Assembly: GCA_002348345.1 (NCBI GenBank)
Contig: DEAY01000265.1
Span: forward strand, 1 to 7,357
DNA: 7,357 bases
Origin: Verrucomicrobia bacterium UBA2970
GTDB taxonomy: Bacteria; Verrucomicrobiota; Verrucomicrobiia; Limisphaerales; AAA164-E04
Reading direction: 5' to 3'
This document shows positions 1 through 6,509 of the stretch, piece after piece. The position numbers and the translations under genes are program-made. Below the pieces are notes generated by a model. That model did not search any database, was not told the origin of the DNA, and saw only the letters and a program-made list of their open reading frames with translations. Positions within the stretch are counted from its first letter, which is position 1. Each line of letters opens with the position of its first letter.

Positions 1-1
1 T

Positions 2-1018
2 GGACTCTTCCCAGAGATGGGTCTTTCGATATTTTAGTTTTTCGCCGAGAAACCATCCATGATCGCCCCAGATGACCACCAGGGTATTGTCTTTGTATGG
101 GCTTTTGAAAAGCGCATCCAAGGCGACCCCGATGCAGGCATCGGCGTAGGAGCATGCCGCAAGATAAGCCTGCGTGACTTCCTTGAATCGATCGTATTTC
201 TGGATACGCAGAAAATCCTCCGTTGGGTGAAACATTCTCTTGCCATCGACGTCGAGAATATCGTCCAGGTCATCGAGATGAATCTCGGGCACGTCAATGT
301 CCGCCAATGGGTGTCTGTCAAAAAACTCCTGGGGCACGTAAAAGGGCAGGTGAGGCTTGGACAGGCCTAGTGCCAGGAAAAAAGGCCTGCCGCCGAAGTC
401 GCGCGTTGAGAGTTGATCGGCTGCCCATTTGGCGTTTGCATAGTCTTTTGTTTCTTCGAATGAGCTGACCGTCGGCCCCCAATCAAACTCCTTACCGGGT
501 GTCTTGGCTGGGCTCCCGTCCGACATGGGAAGCTTGTTCAAGGGAAGGCGTTCGGTAATCCCATGACGTCCTTTCGGGCTGGCCCATTCGTCGAAAGCCC
601 ATTGTCCCTCATCCATGCCGTTCCAGTTCGGGTGTTTGTGAAATATCTTTCCTGCCGAAAGTGAGTGGTAGCCGTGCCGGCTGAAATACTGGCTGATGGT
701 TTCCGCATCCTTGAGAACGGGTGATCGTTTCATGTTGTTGCTGTTGCCATACACGCCTGAGCTGGAGGGACGGATCCCCGAGAGCAATGAACTGCGCGAG
801 GGCCCACAAACGGGAGCCGGGCAGTAGGCCATGTCAAAGATGATTCCGCCATCGCTCTTGGCGAGCTTGTCGAGATTAGGGGTTTTCGCCTGAGGATGGC
901 CGCCCAACACACCCACCCAGTCGTTGAGGTCGTCGACTGCGATAAAGAGCACGTTGGGTCTGGCCCCTTGCGCAAGGGTTGCGAGGATCACCAGAAAGAA
1001 GAAAGCGAAGGATTTCAT
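2..1018 (-). CDS. Secreted sulfatase, iduronate-2-sulfatase-like (C-terminus beyond window edge)
   Basis: Type I sulfatase that would hydrolyse sulfate esters, probably on a sugar or polysaccharide, outside the cytoplasm. Reading leftwards from ATG at 1018-1016 gives 339 residues with no stop before the window edge. Residues 1-19 form a Sec signal (MKS, a hydrophobic stretch FAFFFLVILATLA, then AQGA). The mature part opens with RPNVLFIAVDDLNDW, the family start, with metal ligands Asp29/Asp30. C71-G-P-S-R75 matches the CxPSR motif whose Cys becomes formylglycine, so a maturase (FGE or anSME) must be encoded elsewhere. GKIFH (123-127), SKPHLPFYVP (220-229), WGDHGWFLGE (317-326) and KTHLWEES (332-339) are typical of the iduronate-2-sulfatase-like branch. 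Roughly the last quarter to third is missing through window truncation, not gene decay. No Shine-Dalgarno is visible before this ATG; the signal peptide right after it supports the start. The family call is firm; the substrate is not known. Confidence 0.95.
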   Translation of the reverse strand, partial: MKSFAFFFLVILATLAQGARPNVLFIAVDDLNDWVGVLGGHPQAKTPNLDKLAKSDGGIIFDMAYCPAPVCGPSRSSLLSGIRPSSSGVYGNSNNMKRSPVLKDAETISQYFSRHGYHSLSAGKIFHKHPNWNGMDEGQWAFDEWASPKGRHGITERLPLNKLPMSDGSPAKTPGKEFDWGPTVSSFEETKDYANAKWAADQLSTRDFGGRPFFLALGLSKPHLPFYVPQEFFDRHPLADIDVPEIHLDDLDDILDVDGKRMFHPTEDFLRIQKYDRFKEVTQAYLAACSYADACIGVALDALFKSPYKDNTLVVIWGDHGWFLGEKLKYRKTHLWEES

Positions 1019-1288
1019 GAATCGTTGGTGTTGTAACCGTTGCGGTCTTGGGATGCCAGTGGTTTGACCGGCGGGCGGGCTGCGTTAACCCCTTCATCGG
1101 CGTGTGGTCCGGGCCCATCGCTGGTTTCCCCAGAGCCACGGGCTCCCCATCAGCTGCTGGATCCAAATCATGGATGCCCCTCGGCCCGAAACCCTGGCCT
1201 CAATGGCCGACCGGTGCGAAACCCGCCATGGGCAAAGAGAAATGAGCGTTGTCGACGGACTCCGGACTCTTATTGAGAGAACCGTGAA

Positions 1289-1305
1289 TTTGGGAGGGGC
1301 CCAAA
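1289..1305. repeat. Inverted repeat with 6-bp arms
   Basis: TTTGGG-AGGGG-CCCAAA has perfect 6-bp arms around a 5-base loop, midway in the divergent intergenic region. No T-run follows on either strand, so it is not a standard terminator. It could be an operator or a chance hairpin. Confidence 0.35.
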
Positions 1306-1398
1306 GGGGTGATTTCTGATGTTCGGAAGACCATCTTGCAATCAGGCGAGATCCCGGTGGTCCCCCGATGGCCGCCCATCGATTCGGTGCCCACTCAG

Positions 1399-1422
1399 CT
1401 CTCAATCCTCTCAATCGTGAGA
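1399..1422. repeat. Tandem 9-bp duplication running into a short palindrome
   Basis: CTCTCAATC occurs twice head to tail (1399-1407 and 1408-1416). The second copy runs into TCTCA-ATCG-TGAGA (1409-1422), an interrupted palindrome with 5-bp arms. It lies about 70 bp before the esterase start. It could be a regulator site for either divergent gene; nothing beyond the symmetry supports that. Confidence 0.35.
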
Positions 1423-1480
1423 TGCGGTCGTCGCCATCCGCCCCGGTTGAATCCGGTTTAACAGAATGCAGGACTCGGAT

Positions 1481-1484
1481 AGGA
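1481..1484 (+). promoter_or_regulatory. Ribosome binding site of the esterase gene
   Basis: AGGA lies 7 bases before the ATG at 1492, good Shine-Dalgarno spacing. It supports this start over in-frame codons inside the signal peptide, such as the GTG at 1504. Confidence 0.5.
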
Positions 1485-1491
1485 TCGTCTC

Positions 1492-2427
1492 ATGCGCCAT
1501 TCAGTGACCCCAACCCCATCGCAACGCAAGACGATCCAGGTCAGCGTTCTTTGCGCTGTTTTTTGGTTCCACCTCTGGCTTTCAGCCGCCGATCCTGAAA
1601 TCACTCGTGGCATCGAATTCGCGAAGATCGGTGAGACGACCCTCAGACTCGACCTTTATCGACCCGCCGTAAAAGCAGATCCCCACTTGATAGTTTGGGT
1701 TCACGGAGGTGCCTGGCGACGGGGGTCCCGAAGTTCGATGCCCTTGACCCGGCTCATGGATGATGGTTATGCCATCGCGAGCATCGACTACCGCCTCACG
1801 CCCATCGCCCCGTTTCCGGCACAAGTTCACGATATCAAAGCGGCCATTCGTTACCTCCGCGCTCACTCCGATTCGCTGGGAATCCAGACCCGGTCAATCG
1901 CCATCGCCGGTGCCTCCGCCGGAGGACATCTGGTCGCGCTCGTCGGGACGACCAACGGGCACCCTGCGCTGGAAGGTCGTGTGGGGGATCATCTCGACCA
2001 GTCCTCAGCCGTCCAAGCCGTTATCAGCTACTATGGCGCGAGTAATCTCAGGACGATCCTGCAACAATCGACCCCCATCGGTCTCAACAAACGGGTCCCG
2101 GCCCTCGAGCTTCTCCTTGAAGGACAACCCGACGAAAACATTGAACTGGCGAAATTGGCCAGCCCGGTGGAACACGTCGATCAACACGATCCTCCACTCC
2201 TTCTCATCCACGGCGACCAAGACCTTCAGATGCCGATTAACCAATCTCACGAACTTGAAGGCGTCTACCGTGCCCAAGCGCGCCCGGTCCACTTTGAAGT
2301 CGTCCATGGTGGCGGCCATGGTGGCAAGGCTTTCCACGATGACCGACGCACAAAAATGGTCCTGCGCTTCCTGCAATCGGCGCTCTCGTTTGATTCCGAG
2401 TCCGCTTCGCTCAACCGCACTCGCTAA
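1492..2427 (+). CDS. Secreted alpha/beta-hydrolase esterase (BD-FAE / Aes-like)
   Basis: Serine esterase of the alpha/beta-hydrolase fold (COG0657 / BD-FAE type), a group that often removes acetyl or feruloyl groups from plant or algal glycans; the actual substrate cannot be read from sequence. The 311 residues begin with a Sec signal: basic n-region (QRKT, 11-14), hydrophobic core about 15-31, likely cleavage near LSAA/DPE. The oxyanion-hole motif is HGGAW at 71-75. The nucleophile elbow is GASAGG at 140-145 with Ser142. The acid is Asp244 in HGDQDLQMP (240-248), and the base is His276 in GGGHGG. All three catalytic residues are present and the length is normal. The gene ends in tandem in-frame stops, TAA then TAG (2425-2430). 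It lies 154 bp before the cytochrome-like gene on the same strand, but its coding strand is C-rich where that gene is G-rich, so they may not share a history or an operon. Confidence 0.93.
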   Translation: MRHSVTPTPSQRKTIQVSVLCAVFWFHLWLSAADPEITRGIEFAKIGETTLRLDLYRPAVKADPHLIVWVHGGAWRRGSRSSMPLTRLMDDGYAIASIDYRLTPIAPFPAQVHDIKAAIRYLRAHSDSLGIQTRSIAIAGASAGGHLVALVGTTNGHPALEGRVGDHLDQSSAVQAVISYYGASNLRTILQQSTPIGLNKRVPALELLLEGQPDENIELAKLASPVEHVDQHDPPLLLIHGDQDLQMPINQSHELEGVYRAQARPVHFEVVHGGGHGGKAFHDDRRTKMVLRFLQSALSFDSESASLNRTR

Positions 2428-2480
2428 TAGGCGTCAAATAGGCGGCAAATTTCGTCGGCTCATCTGCGTTCCATCGGCTC
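2426..2480. repeat. Phased degenerate 10-11-bp repeat tract
   Basis: Starting inside the esterase stop codon, AATAGGCGTCA (2426-2436) is followed directly by AATAGGCGGCA (2437-2447), differing at one base. Next come TTCGTCGGCT (2451-2460), CATCTGCGTT (2461-2470) and CCATCGGCTC (2471-2480). TCGGCTC recurs 19 bases apart (2455-2461 and 2474-2480). The period is close to one helical turn. The tract shares ATCTGCGT with the repeat at 6510-6538. It may be a degenerate interspersed repeat family or a set of phased protein sites; the sequence alone does not decide. Confidence 0.5.
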
Positions 2481-2537
2481 CACGCCCGCCGTTCAATGGG
2501 CCCGCGTTTTTACTCAATCATTCCGGAGAATAGCGAA

Positions 2538-2566
2538 TTGTCAGGTCAAGTGACGTTGGCTATTGT
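2538..2566 (+). promoter_or_regulatory. Candidate sigma-70-type promoter for the PSD1/DUF1501 pair
   Basis: TTGTCA (2538-2543, 5 of 6 to TTGACA) and TATTGT (2561-2566, 4 of 6 to TATAAT) are exactly 17 bp apart. Transcription would begin near 2573, leaving a leader of only about 9 bases before the ATG at 2582. A small palindrome, GTCA-AG-TGAC (2545-2554), sits in the spacer. The spacing is ideal, but the very short leader argues for caution. Confidence 0.35.
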
Positions 2567-2581
2567 TAGCGGTAGGTCGCG

Positions 2582-4798
2582 ATGGGAAGCCAACGAATCC
2601 TTTTGAATCGTTCTATTGTCAAACGCCTGCTTTCGTTTCGCGCGTTCGCTGCCGACGGGGTGATCGCGCTTCTTTGGATGGGAGGAGTGTTTCTCAGTCT
2701 TCCTTGCGGCGTGATGGGAGAGACGACCGATCCCGCCGATGCCGATTTGGAATTTTTTGAACGGCGGATTCGGCCGTTACTATCGGTGGAATGCACTTCC
2801 TGTCATGGGGCCGAGGAGCAAAAGGGCGGTCTTCGCTTGGATTCCGCGGCGGCCTTGCGAAAGGGGGGGGATTCGGGACCCGTCGTCGACGTCGAGAATC
2901 CCGAATTGAGCCTGCTGCTCAAAGCGGTGCGCCGGTCGGATCCAGATTTTCAAATGCCGCCCAAGAAGGCCCTGGGCAAAGCGCAGGTGAGCTTGCTGGC
3001 GCGCTGGGTCGAAAGGGGCGCGCCATGGCCACAATCGGCCAAGGGTTTTGGGGGCGAGCTGAACTGGGAGGATGCCCGAGCATTTTGGTCGTTCCAGCGC
3101 CCCAGGCGTCATGCCGTCCCGAAAACAACCCGGGCGGGATGGGTGAGAAAACGGATCGATCATTTCGTGCTTTCCGGACTCGAGAAAAAGGGCTGGAGTC
3201 CGGCGCCTGCCGCGGAGCGCCGGCGATGGGCCCGTCGGTTGAGTTTCGACCTGACAGGACTGCCGCCGGACCCCGATGGGATGGATCGATTTATCGAGGA
3301 TGTCCGGCCCAATGCCGACGAGGCGTGGGTCGAGGCATTGCTGGAGTCGCCCCGATTCGGAGAAAGGATGGCCAGCCTTTGGCTTACCACGGCGCGCTAC
3401 GGCGAGGATCAGGCGCATCGAGTGGGCAACGATGAAAGTCCCTTTTACCCCAATGCCCACCATTATCGGCAGTGGGTCATCGACGCCTTCAACCGGGACA
3501 TGCCCTATGACGACTTCGTGCGATACCAACTCGCGGCGGATTCGCTTGAAGGGAGCGGGGGGGGCAATTTGGCCGCACTCGGTTACCTCGGCCTGGGGCA
3601 TAAATACTACCGGCGAGATTTGCCCCAGGTTCAGGCGGATGAATGGGAGGAACGGGTGGATATGGTTTCGCGATCCTTACTGGGACTGACGGTTGCCTGT
3701 GCGCGGTGTCATGACCACAAGTATGATCCGATTACCATGAAGGACTACTACGCGCTCGCGGGCGTTTTCGCGAGCGTCGAGTATGTGAACCGGCCCGAGA
3801 TGACCCTGGTCAAAAACCCGAAGAACGGTCTGGTGATCGACGTGATTCCCGAGCCCGACACCCTTCACTTGGTGGAGGATCGAGACGTGAGGGATGTCCC
3901 CTTGCACGTCCGCGGCGATGCGGAAACCCCAGGCGAGATCGTGCCTCGTCGTTTTCTCCGGGTTTTGTCCGAGGGCGAACCGGCGCCCTTTACGGAGGGG
4001 AGTGGCCGGCGGGAGTTGGCGGAAGCCATTGTCGACCCGGACAACCCGTTGACCGCCCGGGTTTTCGTCAATCGTGTTTGGGGACTCTTCTTCGGACGGC
4101 CTCTGGTACCCACCGCGAGCAATTTCGGAGCGTTCGGTCAACCGCCTTCCCATCCGGAACTGCTGGACGACCTGGCGGTCCGCTTTATGGATTGGGATTG
4201 GTCGGTGAAACGGTTGGTCCGCGAAATCGTTCTGTCCGCGACCTATCGACAAGATTCGGTCAACCCGGAGATTGCGTCGGAGGAGGATCCGGAGAACATT
4301 TATTTGAGCCGGAAATCGCGGCGGCGGCTGCCGGCCGAGATGTGGCGCGACGCCTTGTTGTCGGTGACGGGCGGACTGGATTTGGCGGGCGGTCCCTCGG
4401 GCGAGGTGGACCGTCCCGACTTCCTGAGGCGCACGGTGTTCGGCAAGGTAAGTCGCTTGGAATTGAATCCCTATTTGGCTCAATTCGACTATCCGGACGC
4501 CAATGTCCACAGCGCCGGGCGGCAAGTGACCACGACGCCGACCCAAAAGCTGTTTCTGCTGAACAGCCAATTGATTGACGCCCGATCGGAGGCCCTGGCC
4601 CGTGAGTGGGCCGGAGCCGTCGGGGATCGCGCGGTGAAGGCGCTTTACCGCAGGGTTTATTCGCGGCCTCCGACGCCGGATGAGATGGCCCTTGCAAAGG
4701 CCTTTCTGGGCGAGGACGATGCCGCGCCGACCAAGGATGACTGGCAGAAGTACGTGCAGGTGTTGCTGACCTCGAACGAAATGAGGTATCTTGATTGA
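2582..4798 (+). CDS. Exported CxxCH cytochrome-like protein with PSCyt1, DUF1549 and DUF1553 (PSD1) domains
   Basis: Large PVC-type exported protein of 738 residues; its biochemical role is not established for the family. A signal peptide is likely although its n-region is long (basic residues at 5-20, hydrophobic core about 27-41, possible cleavage near GVMG/ETTD, 43-50). PSCyt1 (about 55-150) carries C71-T-S-C-H75, a c-type haem-binding motif, with Met125 in DFQMPP as plausible axial ligand. DUF1549 (about 186-395) contains LTGLPPDP (224-231), MPYDDFVRYQLAAD (307-320) and the family signature CARCHDHKYDP (373-383), a second CxxCH. DUF1553 (about 472-735) contains NPLTARVFVNRVWGLFFGRPLV (488-509), RRRLPAEMWRDALL (580-593) and the closing LLTSNEMRYLD. 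This is a compact form with no extra carbohydrate-binding or lectin domain between DUF1549 and DUF1553. The ATG at 2582 has only a weak AGG upstream (2574-2576), but later ATG codons would cut into the signal. It is followed immediately by the DUF1501 gene, the usual partner and order. Confidence 0.95.
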   Translation: MGSQRILLNRSIVKRLLSFRAFAADGVIALLWMGGVFLSLPCGVMGETTDPADADLEFFERRIRPLLSVECTSCHGAEEQKGGLRLDSAAALRKGGDSGPVVDVENPELSLLLKAVRRSDPDFQMPPKKALGKAQVSLLARWVERGAPWPQSAKGFGGELNWEDARAFWSFQRPRRHAVPKTTRAGWVRKRIDHFVLSGLEKKGWSPAPAAERRRWARRLSFDLTGLPPDPDGMDRFIEDVRPNADEAWVEALLESPRFGERMASLWLTTARYGEDQAHRVGNDESPFYPNAHHYRQWVIDAFNRDMPYDDFVRYQLAADSLEGSGGGNLAALGYLGLGHKYYRRDLPQVQADEWEERVDMVSRSLLGLTVACARCHDHKYDPITMKDYYALAGVFASVEYVNRPEMTLVKNPKNGLVIDVIPEPDTLHLVEDRDVRDVPLHVRGDAETPGEIVPRRFLRVLSEGEPAPFTEGSGRRELAEAIVDPDNPLTARVFVNRVWGLFFGRPLVPTASNFGAFGQPPSHPELLDDLAVRFMDWDWSVKRLVREIVLSATYRQDSVNPEIASEEDPENIYLSRKSRRRLPAEMWRDALLSVTGGLDLAGGPSGEVDRPDFLRRTVFGKVSRLELNPYLAQFDYPDANVHSAGRQVTTTPTQKLFLLNSQLIDARSEALAREWAGAVGDRAVKALYRRVYSRPPTPDEMALAKAFLGEDDAAPTKDDWQKYVQVLLTSNEMRYLD

Positions 4799-4811
4799 CA
4801 GAGTGGGCAAG

Positions 4812-6221
4812 ATGACGGTGAGACCGGAAATGTTAAATCGCAGGCAGATGCTCGAACGGAGCGGTCTTGGCCTGGGGATGTTGGGGCTGGCGGGGTTGCT
4901 GGGGAACCGGGCCCGCGCGGCGAGCCAAGCGGAGATCGTGGCCGCCGCCAAGACCGTTGCTCCCAAAGCCAAGCGCGTTATCTTTCTTTTCTTGAACGGC
5001 GGGCCCTCCCAATTCGACACTTTCGAGCCCAAGCCGTCCCTGGAGAAATTCGCCGGGAAGAGCCCGGGGAAGGTGGAATATGAACCGGATCGCGCCGGCC
5101 ATTTCATGCCCTCGCCGTGGCCATTTGCCCGGCACGGACAATCCGGCCTTTGGGTGAATGAAACGCTGCCTAGAATGGCCAAGGTCGTTGACGATCTTTG
5201 CGTGATCCATTCGATGAAGACGGATGAAGCCAATCACGAACCGGCGCTGATTCAGATGCATAGCGGAGTCATTCAACCCGTTCGGCCTTCGCTGGGCTCG
5301 TGGTTGCTGTATGGGTTGGGAACCGAGAACGAGAATCTTCCGGGATATGTCGCTCTTCGTCCGGGAGCGCGGTTGGTGGTGGGACCGGCGTTGTGGAGCA
5401 ACGGGTTTCTTCCGTCCAGATTCCAGGGAATGGGGTTGGTGAGCAAGGAGGGGGATGTCGAAAAACTTTTTGGGAACATCAAGAGCCCCCGCTGGAACCG
5501 CAGGGAGCAGCGCCGCCAGCTTGATCTGCTCAAAACGCTCAACCAGCGGCATTTGCAACAACGGGAGTCGGATGCGGCGTTGGAAGCGGAGATTGCCAGT
5601 ATGGAGACCGCCTATCGGATGCAAACGGCGGCCTTGGACACCTTTGACATCAATCGCGAACCCGCTCACATCCGGGAACTGTATGGAGACACGCCTTTCG
5701 GGCGGTCCACGTTGATGGCGCGACGCTTGGCCGAAGAGGGCGTCAGGTTTGTGACGGTATACTACGTCACTGAAAAAGGACTCCAACCCTGGGACACTCA
5801 TGTCGATCACAACGTCAAACATGCCAAGCTTTCGGTCGATGCTGACCAAGCAGGTGCGGCCTTGATCCAGGACTTGAAGGCTCGCGGGTTGTTGGAGGAC
5901 ACCTTGGTCATCTGGGGCGGGGAATTTGGAAGAACGCCCTACACCGAAGTGCGCAAACCCGAAAAGCTGGGTCGGGATCATCAGAACAAGGCCTTTACCA
6001 TGGTGATGGCCGGCGGCGGCGTGAAGCCGGGTTTCGTCTACGGCGCGACGGACGAATTGGGCATGAGGGTCGTCAAGGATCCCATGCACGTGCATGATTT
6101 TCACGCGACGATTCTCCATCTCATGGGCATCGATCATACCAAGCTGACCTATCGGTATTCCGGGCGCGATTTCCGATTGACGGACGTCGGCGGCAATATT
6201 GCCCACGGGATCATCGCCTAG
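4812..6221 (+). CDS. DUF1501 family protein, Tat-exported, alkaline-phosphatase superfamily
   Basis: Protein of the DUF1501 family, which Pfam places with alkaline phosphatases and sulfatases; the reaction is unknown. Numbered from ATG 4812 (469 residues), N9-R10-R11-Q-M-L and the following hydrophobic stretch to about residue 37 (GNRARAAS) form a twin-arginine signal, so it is exported folded. Family motifs follow in order: FLNGGPSQFDTFEPKP (60-75), WDTH (327-330), GGEFGRTP (369-376), GRDH (387-390), DFHATILHLMGIDH (429-442) and YSGRDFRLTDVGG (449-461). There is no CxPSR, so it is not a formylglycine sulfatase. The start is uncertain. A TTG at 4791 overlaps the previous gene by 8 bases and has GAGG (4783-4786) 4 bases before it. 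ATG 4830 has a GGTGAG (4817-4822) 7 bases before it. All three starts keep the Tat motif. Co-transcription and translational coupling with the PSD1 gene are very likely. Confidence 0.94.
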   Translation: MTVRPEMLNRRQMLERSGLGLGMLGLAGLLGNRARAASQAEIVAAAKTVAPKAKRVIFLFLNGGPSQFDTFEPKPSLEKFAGKSPGKVEYEPDRAGHFMPSPWPFARHGQSGLWVNETLPRMAKVVDDLCVIHSMKTDEANHEPALIQMHSGVIQPVRPSLGSWLLYGLGTENENLPGYVALRPGARLVVGPALWSNGFLPSRFQGMGLVSKEGDVEKLFGNIKSPRWNRREQRRQLDLLKTLNQRHLQQRESDAALEAEIASMETAYRMQTAALDTFDINREPAHIRELYGDTPFGRSTLMARRLAEEGVRFVTVYYVTEKGLQPWDTHVDHNVKHAKLSVDADQAGAALIQDLKARGLLEDTLVIWGGEFGRTPYTEVRKPEKLGRDHQNKAFTMVMAGGGVKPGFVYGATDELGMRVVKDPMHVHDFHATILHLMGIDHTKLTYRYSGRDFRLTDVGGNIAHGIIA

Positions 6222-6276
6222 CATCGCCCCAAGCCATGGGTGGTCAGCTCCGCGTATCGATGTTTGGGGAAAACGG

Positions 6277-6302
6277 AAGAAGGGCCCTTGAGAACCCTTT
6301 TT
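6277..6302 (+). terminator. Possible intrinsic terminator after the PSD1/DUF1501 pair
   Basis: AAGAAGGG (6277-6284) can pair with CCCTTTTT (6295-6302) around a 10-base loop, allowing one G-U pair. It starts 56 bases after the DUF1501 stop. The T-run is mostly consumed in the stem and the GC core is only three pairs, so it is weak for a rho-independent terminator. The position at the end of the unit is the main support. Confidence 0.35.
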
Positions 6303-6354
6303 GTCGTCTCCAGCGGTGAGTCGGGATCATGGGTGATACGGATAATCTGAGGGC

Positions 6355-6370
6355 ATGAGTGCTGACTCAT
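6355..6370. repeat. 16-bp inverted repeat ATGAGT-GCTG-ACTCAT
   Basis: ATGAGT and ACTCAT are perfect 6-bp reverse complements around GCTG. The compact dyad with no T-run looks more like a dimeric regulator site than a terminator. It lies about 200 bp before the dioxygenase start and about 100 bp before its candidate promoter, so any role in regulating that gene is speculative. Confidence 0.4.
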
Positions 6371-6470
6371 CGACGGCCCATTCACACGAGATCCCGGAGT
6401 CGTCGTTCTGCCGAAGGGTTTTGATTGGAGAGCTGCGATGTTAGGAGTAACAAGCGCCTCCGCTGTGAGG

Positions 6471-6501
6471 TTGACTGGGCTCGTTCATTGAGACGTACAT
6501 T
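6471..6501 (+). promoter_or_regulatory. Candidate promoter for the dioxygenase gene
   Basis: TTGACT (6471-6476, 5 of 6 to TTGACA) and TACATT (6496-6501, 4 of 6 to TATAAT) are separated by 19 bp, longer than ideal. The implied start near 6508 would place the phased repeat at 6510-6538 in the leader. Weak call. Confidence 0.28.
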
Positions 6502-6509
6502 GGGGAAAA

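Larger units (their letters stand above)
1019..1491. other. Divergent intergenic region, no supported gene
   Basis: This 473-bp stretch separates the leftward sulfatase from the rightward esterase, so it should carry the promoters of both. Short open frames exist on both strands, but none has a recognisable motif, a convincing ribosome site or protein-like composition, and they overlap one another. A 6-bp-arm inverted repeat, a 9-bp tandem duplication and a short interrupted palindrome are listed separately. I find no good -35/-10 pair for either gene. Confidence 0.6.

Noticed and set aside
1347..1357. 11-mer CGAGATCCCGG shared with 6387-6397
   Set aside because: Several 11-base matches are expected by chance in a window of this size, and the flanks do not extend the match.
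1094..1414. Minus-strand open frame of 106 codons in the divergent gap
   Set aside because: No motif, no ribosome site, unlikely composition, and it overlaps equally long frames on the other strand.
2304..2325. Direct repeat CCATGGTGGC, two copies 12 bp apart
   Set aside because: It encodes the repetitive HGGGHGG around catalytic His276 of the esterase; protein sequence accounts for it.
2486..2512. GC-rich stretch followed by TTTTT after the esterase, a possible terminator
   Set aside because: Only a 4-bp stem (GCCC/GGGC) can be drawn and it is not adjacent to the T-run, so there is no convincing hairpin.
3677..5233. Long minus-strand open frame (518 codons) across the PSD1/DUF1501 junction
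   Set aside because: It is antisense to two plus-strand genes full of family motifs, has no recognisable motif, and is rich in Arg, Pro and Gly as expected of a GC-rich shadow frame.
6083..6096. Perfect 14-bp palindrome CATGCACGTGCATG
   Set aside because: It lies inside the DUF1501 gene and encodes the conserved Met-His-Val-His stretch before DFHAT, so the coding constraint explains it better than a regulatory site.
4833..6224. Long minus-strand open frame (463 codons) mirroring the DUF1501 gene
   Set aside because: It is codon-for-codon antisense to the DUF1501 frame, with no family motif or signal of its own.
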